This document shows positions 1-7,394 of a stretch of 20,983 nucleotides of DNA, in pieces. The position numbers and the translations under genes are program-made. Under the pieces are notes generated by a model. That model worked only from the letters and a program-made list of their open reading frames with translations, ran no database searches and had not been told where the DNA came from. The stretch is from JBPEXY01 sp052031065. Lineage in GTDB: Bacteria > Pseudomonadota > Gammaproteobacteria > Immundisolibacterales > Immundisolibacteraceae. The DNA lies in assembly GCA_052031065.1 (NCBI GenBank), contig JBPEXY010000259.1, positions 1 through 20,983 of the forward strand, given 5' to 3'. Position 1 is the stretch's first letter, and each line of letters opens with the position of its first letter.

Positions 1-2451
1 AATGTCGCGGCGTAGTTCCGAAAAAGCCTCAGCCAGTTTTTTACATCCGGCAACGGGACGGGCATGGACCAGCGCCTGATGCTCCCAGTCACGCGCATCC
101 TCTTGCAGATAGCGCCTGAGACTTTCCGGGTCGCTGGTCATCGGGCCAGCGTTGCCGCTCGGTCGCAGACGGAAGTCAATCTCGTAAAGTCTGCCGGAGG
201 TGGTCTGGGTGGTGAGCAGATGGATTAGTCGTTGTACGACACGACCATAGAAGCGGTGCAGCGGTGTCGGCTGCTCCGCGCCGCTGGTCATCACTTCCTG
301 ATCTCCCTGCGGCCTGATCAGCACCAGATCGAGATCGGAGTTGTAACTGAGTGACCGGGCGCCGAGCTTGCCATAGCCGACCACCAGTAGTCTGGCGCTA
401 CTGTCTGGATGAGCTATGTTTTCGGGTGGTGAGCCGTGGCGGGCAACGATCTGGTTCCAGGCAATCTGCAGGCTGGTGGCCAATACCTGTTCGGCGGTGT
501 CATCAAGTAGCTGGTCGCTGTCGAGTTGCGGATTGATGTCGAGAATCGCGGAGCGCAGCAGCTCGGCACTGCGCAGGTCACGCAGCTGGTTCATCTGCTG
601 CTCCAGCGCTGCGTCGTCACCGACCTGTCCAAGCTGTACCACCTGCTTAAACAGGGTGGCGAGTTGGTCGGCAGTAGGCCGCCGGGCGAGGCTGGAAGCA
701 TCAAGCAGTTCATCCAGTAGCACCGGGTGCTGGCAGATCCAGTTGGTGAGCCACTCACCGGCGGCGCAGAGCTTGCAGAGCTGTTGCAGTGCTGCCGGGT
801 TTTCGTTGAGCAGGGCAATGTAGGCCGAGCGGCGCAGAATAGTTTTTACCAGACGAAGGGCACCGCTAAGGGCCTGATTGGCGTGTGGTTGCAGGCCGGC
901 GGCGTTGATTAACTGTGGCATCAGCAGTTCCAGGCGCTGCTGGGATGCTGATGATGCCTGCCGGTAGTTGGCTGACTCGCGAAGGTTGGCCAGTATCTCA
1001 AGTGCGCTGTCTGGCTCTTCGTATCCAGTCGTTAATAGCAGTGCATGGCACTGTTCGGTTTCCAGCTCGCCGTGCCAGAGGGCGGTCAGTTGTTGAGCGC
1101 GCTGCTGCTCGTCGCTGAAGTCGCCGTCAGAATCAGTATCGTCGATGGTGAGCAGGCTGGTGAACATTGCCGAGACTGCGGCGCTGATCTGTTCAAGTTG
1201 CCGGGTGTAATCGGCATAATTTTCGTAGCCCATCGCCATCGCCAGGCGCTGCTGATCTTCCGGATTTTCGGGCAGGCGGTGCTCCTGTTGATGGTGAAGC
1301 ATCTGTACCCGCTGTTCGCTGCGGCGCAGAAAATGGTAGCCTTCAGTGAGGGTCGCTAACTCTTCCGTGCTTAGATCACCCCGCTGCTGCAACTGCGGCA
1401 AAATGGCCGCTAGCGGCGGCTGTCGCAGCGCCGGGTCGCGGCCACCATTGAGCAGTTGAAATATCTGCGCGATGAACTCGATTTCGCGGATTCCTCCGCG
1501 CCCCAGTTTCAGGTGATAGGTGCCACTGCGCCGCTCCACCTGCTGATCGATACTCCGTTTCAGTTCGCGGAGACTGGCAAATACCCCGTAATCGAGATAG
1601 CGCCGGTAAACAAAAGGGCTGAGCTCTTTTAACAGGCGTCGGCCTGATTCAATGCTACCGGCGATTGGGCGTGCCTTGACCAGGGCGTAACGCTCCCACT
1701 CGCGGCCATGGGTGGAGTAGTAGTTCACAAAGGCATCAGCAGTGACCACCAGGGGTCCGCTGTCGCCGAACGGCCGCAGGCGCAGATCGACGTTGTAGAG
1801 CTGGCTGCCCTGGGTGCGGTTTTGCAGCAGATCGACCAGATCCTGAACCACGCGGGTATAAAATTCCTGGTTGCTAAGTGTCCGTTTGCGGTCACTGTTT
1901 TCCGTGCCTTCGGTTTCGCCGGTGTCATCAATTACGGCGATCAGGTCGATATCGGAATAGAAGTTGAGTTCATTGCCACCGAGTTTGCCCATGCCGAGGA
2001 TGGTGATGTCGCAGGGGGTACGCGCACTTTCGGTGGTTGGGCTGCCGTATTTCTGCGCGGCGAAATGGGTGAGGCGTTCGACGGCGGCCGCTACGATCAG
2101 CTCTGCCAGCAGACTCAGGTGGTGAAGATTCTCGGCCAGTTCCGCCTGGCCAGTCAGGTCCCGCCAGGCAATAATCAGTTCTTCGCGGCGATGAATGTCC
2201 GTGAGCACTTCGCGTATTTGATCGCGGCTCTGGCAGGCACCTGACCGGTCAGCGACTTCGATCGCCAGCTGTTCTCTGTCGACCGGTTCGTCGAGGCGCC
2301 GGCCGTTTGCGCACTCCAGCAGCAGCTCTGGATACCGTTCGATCTGCCGGGCAAACCAAGGGCTGCAGGTGGCACATAAATTGAGTTGGGCGATCTGCTG
2401 CTCAGACAGTGATCGGCGCACTTCTTCGGGTAGCTCAACGGCTGGTGGCAT
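1..2451 (-). CDS. glnE: Bifunctional glutamine synthetase adenylyltransferase / adenylyl-removing enzyme, partial (3' end beyond window)
   Basis: This enzyme adenylylates and de-adenylylates glutamine synthetase and so adjusts nitrogen assimilation in the cytoplasm. Reading the minus strand from the ATG at 2451 gives an open frame of 817 codons that reaches base 1 without a stop. The E. coli protein is about 946 residues, so roughly the last 130 are missing. Both nucleotidyltransferase cores are visible. The first is LGMGKLGGNELNFYSDIDL near residues 152-170 (adenylyl-removing domain). The second is VVGYGKLGARSLSYNSDLDL near residues 687-706 (adenylylating domain), with its DxD pair. The start is supported by a GGAG about seven bases upstream. 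It is divergent from the mlaC-like gene across a spacer of about 175 bp. I saw no frameshift. The identification is firm; the missing C-terminus is only the window edge. Confidence 0.96.
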   Translation of the reverse strand, partial: MPPAVELPEEVRRSLSEQQIAQLNLCATCSPWFARQIERYPELLLECANGRRLDEPVDREQLAIEVADRSGACQSRDQIREVLTDIHRREELIIAWRDLTGQAELAENLHHLSLLAELIVAAAVERLTHFAAQKYGSPTTESARTPCDITILGMGKLGGNELNFYSDIDLIAVIDDTGETEGTENSDRKRTLSNQEFYTRVVQDLVDLLQNRTQGSQLYNVDLRLRPFGDSGPLVVTADAFVNYYSTHGREWERYALVKARPIAGSIESGRRLLKELSPFVYRRYLDYGVFASLRELKRSIDQQVERRSGTYHLKLGRGGIREIEFIAQIFQLLNGGRDPALRQPPLAAILPQLQQRGDLSTEELATLTEGYHFLRRSEQRVQMLHHQQEHRLPENPEDQQRLAMAMGYENYADYTRQLEQISAAVSAMFTSLLTIDDTDSDGDFSDEQQRAQQLTALWHGELETEQCHALLLTTGYEEPDSALEILANLRESANYRQASSASQQRLELLMPQLINAAGLQPHANQALSGALRLVKTILRRSAYIALLNENPAALQQLCKLCAAGEWLTNWICQHPVLLDELLDASSLARRPTADQLATLFKQVVQLGQVGDDAALEQQMNQLRDLRSAELLRSAILDINPQLDSDQLLDDTAEQVLATSLQIAWNQIVARHGSPPENIAHPDSSARLLVVGYGKLGARSLSYNSDLDLVLIRPQGDQEVMTSGAEQPTPLHRFYGRVVQRLIHLLTTQTTSGRLYEIDFRLRPSGNAGPMTSDPESLRRYLQEDARDWEHQALVHARPVAGCKKLAEAFSELRRDI

Positions 2452-2626
2452 CGTGGGCTCCGTAAGGTTCGTTGCAGGGTACAGGGTAGAAAAGTTTACA
2501 GTTGATGAGATAATTCGCTGCTGATCTGGGTCTGAACATTGAGTTTGAGGCCTCTGTTTAGTGTGGCCATCCTGGTGAAAGCGGTGGTGGTCCAACCATA
2601 CCAATAAAAAAATCTGGCGGGACGTG

Positions 2627-3292
2627 ATGATCGGAGTAGTTGGTGTAAGGGTGTTGTCTGCAACCGTAGCGATAGCTGGCGTCGTTGGTCTGCTGCTGCG
2701 ACCTGCAGGTGTTAATGCTAGTGAGGAATTACTAGACGCGGGATCCCTCAACGCTGAAAGTGCGCGCAGCCTGGTGCAGTCGGTGGCGCAGACGTTGCTT
2801 GAGGATATTCGCGTCAATCGTGATCAGTTTGATGCGCAACCCGCACTGCTGCATCAGCGGGTGCAGGAGGTTGTTTTCCCCCATTTTGATTTCCCTCTGA
2901 TTTCCCGGTATGTGCTTGGTAAGACATGGCAGGAGACCAGTGCGGAAGACCAGCAGCGGTTTGTTGATGAATTCAGCACCTTGATGTTGCACACTTACGG
3001 TTCGGCTCTGCTGGCGATTAAGGATGAGACGGTGGATTTTTTGCCCGTCAGTGCCAAACCTGGCGCCAGCATGGTGACCGTTAAGACTGAAGTTCGCAAC
3101 GGGGATGAGAAACCGTTCCCTGTGGATTACCGGTTGGGAAGTCAGACTGGTGAATGGAAGGTAGTTGACGTTAAGATTGATGGTATCAGTCTGGTCAGGA
3201 CTTATCGGTCAGAGTACGGAGCCATCGTGCAGCGGCAGGGGCTGGAAAGGCTTATTACCGCTCTGGCGGAGCGTAATCGACGTAACCTCTGA
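2627..3292 (+). CDS. mlaC: MlaC / toluene-tolerance (Ttg2D) family periplasmic phospholipid-binding protein
   Basis: MlaC proteins carry phospholipid across the periplasm between the outer-membrane MlaA complex and the inner-membrane MlaFEDB transporter, keeping the outer leaflet asymmetric. The product has 221 residues. A hydrophobic N-terminal stretch (about 5-26) followed by a likely cleavage after VNA fits a Sec signal peptide. The family pattern is visible in FPHFDFPLISRYVLGKTW, in the FVDEFSTLMLHTYGSAL helix, and in a late strand GEWKVVDVKIDGISLVRTYR. The GTG at 2624 directly precedes the ATG at 2627. I chose the ATG because a GGCGGGA lies just upstream. No mlaF, mlaE, mlaD or mlaB sits beside it. 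The next gene is an exporter ATPase 205 bp away. Family assignment is firm; participation in a full Mla pathway is inferred. Confidence 0.88.
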   Translation: MIGVVGVRVLSATVAIAGVVGLLLRPAGVNASEELLDAGSLNAESARSLVQSVAQTLLEDIRVNRDQFDAQPALLHQRVQEVVFPHFDFPLISRYVLGKTWQETSAEDQQRFVDEFSTLMLHTYGSALLAIKDETVDFLPVSAKPGASMVTVKTEVRNGDEKPFPVDYRLGSQTGEWKVVDVKIDGISLVRTYRSEYGAIVQRQGLERLITALAERNRRNL

Positions 3293-3497
3293 TCGCTGAA
3301 CTGTTCTCCGCGATCACCTTACTACAGGGGTGTCATCTCTGTCGGTCGGCGGCATACCAAGCGCTGCTTTTTTTCATGCAGAGTCTGGATAGACACGGCT
3401 GGTGGTCGGGCCACGCCGAAAAAAGTCTGTTTGGTAGCATAATTTCCATAATCCGGCTGTTTTCAGCGCAATTCACTCAAACCAGGCCGGCCTGTTC

Positions 3498-4415
3498 ATG
3501 GTAGCTGCAGTAGCGATTCGAGATCTTCACAAAGCCTTTGGTGAATTGCGTGCCCTTGATGGCATCGATTTTGAGATCGGCCAGGGCGAGCTGTTTGGGC
3601 TGCTTGGCCCCAACGGTGCTGGTAAATCGACACTGATCAGTATCATGGCCGGTCTCTGTCGAGCCGATAGCGGCTCGGTTTCGATCATGGGAAAGGATGT
3701 ACGGCGGCAGTCGGTGCAGAGTCGACGTCATCTTGGCGTGGTTCCCCAGGAATTGCTGTTTGATCCCTTTTTCAAGGTTCGCGAGGTGCTGGAGATTCAG
3801 GCCGGATATTTTGGTGTCGGTCATGTCAATCGCAGCTGGGTTGAAGAGCTGCTTGAGTCTCTCGGGCTGGCTGACAAGGCGGACAGCAACATGCGGGCGC
3901 TTTCTGGTGGGATGAAGCGTCGAGTGTTGATTGCCCAGGCGCTGGTCCACAAGCCTGAGGTTCTGGTGCTCGACGAGCCTACTGCCGGTGTTGATGTGGA
4001 TCTGCGGCAAAGCCTCTGGTCTTTTGTGCAGCGGTTGCATGGCGAGGGAACTACGGTGCTGTTGACCACCCACTATCTCGAGGAGGCGGAAGCGCTCTGT
4101 GAGCGTATCGCGATCATGAACCGTGGTCGTCTGGTTGCTCTGGACAGTTGCTCCGGGTTGATGGAGCGCTATTCCCATTATGAGGTGCGTTTACGACTGG
4201 CTGACAGGGCGGTTGTATTACCGGAACCGGTGATGCGGGCGTTGGTCCGACGCGAGGATTCCTCAATCTGGCTGCAGGTGAATCGTGATCAGCAGCATCT
4301 GCCCGCAATTCTGTCGGCACTCCACCGGAATAATATCGCCGTTATTGAAGTAGAGACCCGTGAACAGAATCTTGAAGATCTGTTTCTTGAACTGACCGGG
4401 GACTCTGCCAGGTGA
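3498..4415 (+). CDS. yadG: ABC-2 type exporter ATP-binding protein (YadG-like)
   Basis: This is the ATPase subunit of an ABC-2 export complex; it acts at the cytoplasmic face of the inner membrane. It has 305 residues (E. coli YadG has 308). Visible motifs are Walker A GPNGAGKST (37-45), the Q-loop glutamine in VVPQE (84), signature LSGGMKRR (135-142), Walker B VLVLDEP (155-161) and the switch histidine in TTHYLEEAE (192). The stretch EPTAGVDVDLRQSLW closely matches YadG. The ATG has no good Shine-Dalgarno sequence. The stop overlaps the permease start (GTGA), so the two are co-translated. The YadG/YadH substrate is not established, so none is assigned here. Genes of this type often lie between mla genes and ibaG/murA, which suggests, without proving, an envelope-related substrate. 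Confidence 0.9.
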   Translation: MVAAVAIRDLHKAFGELRALDGIDFEIGQGELFGLLGPNGAGKSTLISIMAGLCRADSGSVSIMGKDVRRQSVQSRRHLGVVPQELLFDPFFKVREVLEIQAGYFGVGHVNRSWVEELLESLGLADKADSNMRALSGGMKRRVLIAQALVHKPEVLVLDEPTAGVDVDLRQSLWSFVQRLHGEGTTVLLTTHYLEEAEALCERIAIMNRGRLVALDSCSGLMERYSHYEVRLRLADRAVVLPEPVMRALVRREDSSIWLQVNRDQQHLPAILSALHRNNIAVIEVETREQNLEDLFLELTGDSAR

Positions 4416-5173
4416 ATCTGCGCGGTACCTGGACACTGTTTCGCAAAGAGGTGAAGCGGTTTATGGTGGTCGCCATGCAGACATTGCTGGCGCCGGTCAT
4501 ATCTGCGCTGCTCTACCTGGTGATTTTCAGTCATGTAATGGCCGACCGGGTGACCCTCTATGACGGTGTTCCCTACACCTCTTTTCTGGTGCCGGGGCTG
4601 ATTATGATGTCGATGATCCAGAACGCTTTTGGCAACACCTCGTCAAGTCTGGTCTTCTCTAAAGTCACCGGCAGTATTATTTTTGTGCTGCTGGGCCCGC
4701 TGAGTCATCTGGAGTTTTTTATCGCTTTTGTTGCCGCGGCAATGCTGCGGGCAGTACTGGTGGGGCTGGCAATTTTTCTGGTCGCTGACCTGTTTGTCGG
4801 AGTGACGCTGGTTGAGCCGCTGTTTGTGCTGTTGTTTGGCTTGCTCGGTGCGGCAATTCTGGCCACCGTGGGATTGATTGCCGGTATCTGGGCAGACAAG
4901 TTTGATCAGGCAGCAACCTTTCAGAATTTTGTGATCATGCCGTTGTCGTTTCTGAGCGGAGTTTTTTACTCAATTCATTCATTGCCGGAAATCTGGCAGA
5001 ACCTGTCGCGCGTCAACCCGCTGTTTTATATGATCGATGGATTCCGCTACGGATTTTTCGGCCAGTCCGATGTGCCGCCTTACCTGGGCCTTGCGGTAAT
5101 GTGTGGAGCCTTGCTGATACTGGGTATAATTTCGGTGCAGATGTTGCGTAGTGGTTACAAATTGCGCACCTGA
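4412..5173 (+). CDS. yadH: ABC-2 type exporter permease (YadH-like)
   Basis: Inner-membrane permease partner of the preceding ATPase. It has 253 residues with about six hydrophobic segments, starting with a coupling-type amphipathic N-terminus (TWTLFRKEVKRFM). Family hallmarks are FLVPGLIMMSMIQNAF (after the second segment), PLSFLSGVFYSIHSLP, and RVNPLFYMIDGFRYGFFG near the C-terminus, all close to E. coli YadH (256 residues). The start is GTG at 4412, overlapping the ATPase stop by four bases, which argues for translational coupling and 1:1 synthesis. The substrate cannot be read from the sequence. A perfect 8-bp hairpin follows 13 bases after the stop. Confidence 0.9.
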   Translation: MNLRGTWTLFRKEVKRFMVVAMQTLLAPVISALLYLVIFSHVMADRVTLYDGVPYTSFLVPGLIMMSMIQNAFGNTSSSLVFSKVTGSIIFVLLGPLSHLEFFIAFVAAAMLRAVLVGLAIFLVADLFVGVTLVEPLFVLLFGLLGAAILATVGLIAGIWADKFDQAATFQNFVIMPLSFLSGVFYSIHSLPEIWQNLSRVNPLFYMIDGFRYGFFGQSDVPPYLGLAVMCGALLILGIISVQMLRSGYKLRT

Positions 5174-5186
5174 GCCTGGCAACGGT

Positions 5187-5209
5187 GATGAACCGGTACG
5201 TGGTTCATC
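5187..5209 (+). other. Hairpin after the exporter permease gene
   Basis: GATGAACC and GGTTCATC form a perfect 8-bp stem with a 7-base loop, 13 bases past the permease stop. No T-run follows, so it is not a classic intrinsic terminator. It might stabilise the 3' end of the exporter mRNA or be a protein-binding palindrome. The function is unknown. Confidence 0.4.
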
Positions 5210-5348
5210 CGCAGTCATGAACGGTTGACCGGTCTACAGGAACCGGGCTAATACTTTTGCGAACACTAAACTATATGGCTGGCAGATTGCTGGTGCCGCG
5301 TCTGTGTGGTTTGCCCTGCTAGCGGGTCGGCTGTGGGATAATTGTGGA

Positions 5349-5591
5349 ATGGAAACAGAGAAAATTAAAAACCTTATCGAAAGCAGGTTGTCCAATTCAA
5401 CGGTGATGGTTGATGGTGATGGCCGCCATTTTGATGCTGTGGTGGTCTGTGAGCAGTTTGCCGGTAAGAGCCGGGTGCAGCAGCATCAGCTGGTTTATGG
5501 GGTGGTTAAGGAAGAGATGGCTAATGATTCCATTCACGCATTGTCGTTGAAAACCTACACCCCTGAAGGCTGGGAAGAGGCGAATCGCTAA
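5349..5591 (+). CDS. ibaG: BolA-family protein IbaG
   Basis: Small cytoplasmic BolA-family protein of 80 residues (E. coli IbaG has 84). BolA-type proteins bind monothiol glutaredoxins through a shared [2Fe-2S] cluster and are linked to iron-sulfur trafficking and stress. Sequence support: GDGRHFDAVVVCEQF, then SRVQQHQLVYGVV, then IHALSLKTYTPEGWE, which is the IbaG form of the BolA helix-turn fold with conserved histidines. The frame opens earlier (5304), but the upstream residues MWFALLAGRLWDNCG do not match the family, so I chose the ATG at 5349. In many gammaproteobacteria ibaG lies just before murA; here grxD is placed between them. The Shine-Dalgarno sequence is poor (GTGGA). Confidence 0.9.
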   Translation: METEKIKNLIESRLSNSTVMVDGDGRHFDAVVVCEQFAGKSRVQQHQLVYGVVKEEMANDSIHALSLKTYTPEGWEEANR

Positions 5592-5613
5592 GCCGCAACA
5601 TAGCGGTGTGGAC

Positions 5614-5635
5614 ATCAGGCAACCTGCCTGATTTT
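5614..5635 (+). terminator. Weak terminator-like hairpin between ibaG and grxD
   Basis: ATCAGGC and GCCTGAT form a perfect 7-bp stem with a 5-base loop, followed by a short T-run (TTTT, then C). It could partly reduce transcription from ibaG into grxD. The short T-run makes efficient termination doubtful. Confidence 0.45.
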
Positions 5636-5648
5636 CTGATGATGAAAC

Positions 5649-5670
5649 TTCAAGTGGAGCGCTTGAAATG
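5649..5670 (+). promoter_or_regulatory. grxD ribosome-binding site inside a small hairpin
   Basis: TTCAAG (5649-5654) and CTTGAA (5662-5667) are exact inverse complements. The loop TGGAGCG carries the GGAG Shine-Dalgarno sequence, eight bases before the grxD ATG at 5668. The stem ends exactly at the start codon, so the structure could present or hide the ribosome-binding site. The stem is short, so this is only suggestive. Confidence 0.4.
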
Positions 5671-5994
5671 GACATAGCTAATCGAATCCAGGCATTTGTC
5701 GAACAGGTGCCTGTGGTGTTGTTTATGAAAGGGGACCGGATGTTTCCACAGTGTGGATTCTCTGGCAAAGCGGTGCAGATTCTGGAAGCCTGCAACGTCG
5801 AGTATGAAACGGTCAATGTGCTGTCGGATGACCAGGTACGCCAGGGTATCAAAGATTATTCCAACTGGCCGACGGTGCCACAGCTGTATGTGGGTGGGGA
5901 GTTCGTCGGTGGCAGTGACATCATGTTTGAACTCTACGAAACCGGTGAACTTCAGCAGCTACTGGCCACTCTGCCGGCAAACGAACATTCATGA
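5668..5994 (+). CDS. grxD: Monothiol glutaredoxin (Grx4 / GrxD family)
   Basis: CGFS-type glutaredoxin of 108 residues. Such proteins hold and transfer [2Fe-2S] clusters in the cytoplasm, using glutathione and the single active-site cysteine. The CGFS motif is at 29-32, preceded by the conserved lysine and loop of LFMKGDRMFPQ. The glutathione-binding TVP loop appears in NWPTVPQLYVGGEFVGG, followed by SDIMFELYETGEL. All are standard for Grx4. The GGAG eight bases before the ATG supports the start. Its position immediately after ibaG fits the known BolA-Grx partnership. A strong intrinsic terminator follows it. Confidence 0.95.
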   Translation: MDIANRIQAFVEQVPVVLFMKGDRMFPQCGFSGKAVQILEACNVEYETVNVLSDDQVRQGIKDYSNWPTVPQLYVGGEFVGGSDIMFELYETGELQQLLATLPANEHS

Positions 5995-6034
5995 ACAACC
6001 ATTTACCGATGGGATGAGTTTGGGTTCCTCGGTC

Positions 6035-6060
6035 GGCCACCTTATTCAGGTGGCCTTTTT
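6035..6060 (+). terminator. Strong rho-independent terminator after grxD
   Basis: GGCCACC (6035-6041) and GGTGGCC (6049-6055) form a perfect 7-bp GC-rich stem with loop TTATTCA, followed by TTTTT and a further T-rich stretch. It lies 41 bases past the grxD stop and reads on the plus strand, so it should largely separate ibaG-grxD transcription from murA-his. Confidence 0.88.
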
Positions 6061-6122
6061 ATTTGTTAGAGACGAAGATCACGCTGTACCTGATCACAGA
6101 CCCAACCTGAGTAGAACATAAC

Positions 6123-7394
6123 TTGGACAAACTTATTGTTACCGGTGGTAGCCGTCTCAACGGAGAGATCAGGATATCCGGGGCAAAAAATGCGGCCTTG
6201 CCGATACTTGCAGCGACACTCCTTGCTGATGAGCCGGTAACCGTTTGCAATGTTCCCCATCTCCATGACGTTACCACCACTATGGAGCTACTCGGCCGCA
6301 TGGGCGTATCTCTGGTCGTCGATGAGCAGCTCAACATCGAGGTTGATGCTAATTCGATCGAGAATTACTACGCGCCTTACGAACTGGTGAAGACCATGCG
6401 TGCCTCGATTCTGGTACTCGGCCCGCTATTGAGTCGTTTTGGCGAGGCGAACGTCTCCATGCCAGGTGGCTGTGCCATTGGTCAGCGGCCGGTGAACATC
6501 CACCTTGATGGATTAAAGGCGATGGGTGCCGATATTCGCGTCGAGAACGGCTACATCATCGCCAAGGCTGAACGACTGCATGGCGCCAAGTTGATTCTCG
6601 ATACGGTATCGGTGACAGCGACTGAAAATTTGATGATGGCCGCGACCCTCGCCGAGGGTACGACCGTGATTGAAAATGCGGCGCGGGAACCAGAGGTTGC
6701 CGACCTGGCGGCCTGTCTTGTCAGTATGGGCGCCAGAATTTCCGGCGCCGGCACCTCCACCATTACCGTTGAAGGGGTGGATAGACTCGGCGGCGCCCGC
6801 CATCGGATTTTGCCCGACAGGATTGAAACCGCCACCTATCTGGTCGCCGGTGCGGCTACTGGTGGCCGGGTCAAGACCCGCGATACCGATCCCAGGCTGC
6901 TCGATGTGGTGCTGGAGAAGCTCTCTGAGAGTGGTGCCGATGTCACCACTGGCGAGGACTGGATTGAGCTCGATATGGGCGGGCGCCGGCCGCACGCTGT
7001 CGATATTCACACAGCGCCCTATCCCGCGTTGCCGACCGATATGCAGGCTCAGTTCATGGTGCTCAACACCATTGCTGAGGGTAGTTGTAAGGTGACCGAG
7101 ACCGTTTTTGAGAACCGTTTTATGCATGTGCAGGAGCTGCTGCGCCTGGGGGCGGATATCACTCTCGAAGGTAATACCGCTTTTATCCACGGAGTAGAGA
7201 CGCTGCAGGGTGCGCCGGTGATGGCTACTGATCTGCGCGCTTCAGCCTGCCTGGTGCTTGCTGGGCTGGTGGCCCAGGGCGAAACCCATATTAGCCGCAT
7301 CTACCACATCGACCGCGGTTACGAGTGTATTGAAGAGAAGTTTGAGCAGCTTGGCGCCAACATCAGGCGGGTCCCCGACCGGAATGCGGCATGA
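6123..7394 (+). CDS. murA: UDP-N-acetylglucosamine 1-carboxyvinyltransferase MurA
   Basis: First committed step of peptidoglycan precursor synthesis: transfer of enolpyruvate from PEP to UDP-GlcNAc in the cytoplasm. 423 residues, the usual length. The start is TTG at 6123. The family N-terminus DKLIVTGGSRLNGEIRISG begins right after it, with no in-frame ATG to replace it. K22 and N23 of the SGAKN loop are present. The PEP-binding, fosfomycin-target cysteine is C117 in MPGGCAIGQRPV, so the fosfomycin-sensitive Cys form is retained. Other hallmarks are LPDRIETATYLVAGAA, TDMQAQFM, ENRFMHV and the C-terminal YHIDRGYECIEEK. The last codons overlap hisG by four bases (ATGA). The upstream terminator at 6035 implies its own promoter in 6061-6122, but I could not identify a good -35/-10 pair. 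Confidence 0.97.
   Translation: MDKLIVTGGSRLNGEIRISGAKNAALPILAATLLADEPVTVCNVPHLHDVTTTMELLGRMGVSLVVDEQLNIEVDANSIENYYAPYELVKTMRASILVLGPLLSRFGEANVSMPGGCAIGQRPVNIHLDGLKAMGADIRVENGYIIAKAERLHGAKLILDTVSVTATENLMMAATLAEGTTVIENAAREPEVADLAACLVSMGARISGAGTSTITVEGVDRLGGARHRILPDRIETATYLVAGAATGGRVKTRDTDPRLLDVVLEKLSESGADVTTGEDWIELDMGGRRPHAVDIHTAPYPALPTDMQAQFMVLNTIAEGSCKVTETVFENRFMHVQELLRLGADITLEGNTAFIHGVETLQGAPVMATDLRASACLVLAGLVAQGETHISRIYHIDRGYECIEEKFEQLGANIRRVPDRNAA

Noticed and set aside
416..823. Plus-strand ORF of 135 residues, serine- and cysteine-rich
   Set aside because: It lies opposite the intact glnE frame, has biased low-complexity composition and no recognisable motif; a shadow.
1708..2244. Plus-strand ORF of 178 residues
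   Set aside because: Antisense to the adenylyl-removing domain of glnE (the GMGKLGG and SDIDL region); the minus-strand reading is clearly the gene.
3291..3315. GATCGC/GCGATC stem after mlaC
   Set aside because: Only 6 bp with a 13-base loop and no T-run; not a credible terminator.
3438..3452. Two CATAAT boxes before the exporter ATPase gene
   Set aside because: Each looks like a -10 box, but neither has a reasonable -35 at 16-18 bases.
3477..4178. Minus-strand ORF of 233 residues
   Set aside because: Antisense to the ABC ATPase, whose Walker A, signature and Walker B motifs are all intact on the plus strand.
5225..5254. Possible promoter for ibaG: TTGACC with TAATAC about 18 bases later
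   Set aside because: The -35 box is good, but the -10 matches only three of six positions; not reported as a promoter.
5304..5348. Upstream extension of ibaG
   Set aside because: The residues do not resemble any BolA protein; the ATG at 5349 gives the normal length and N-terminus.
5743..5762. CCACA-TGTGG palindrome in grxD
   Set aside because: It encodes the conserved PQCGF active-site segment; the palindrome is probably incidental.
6513..7190. Minus-strand ORF of 225 residues
   Set aside because: Antisense to murA and without family features; a result of codon bias.
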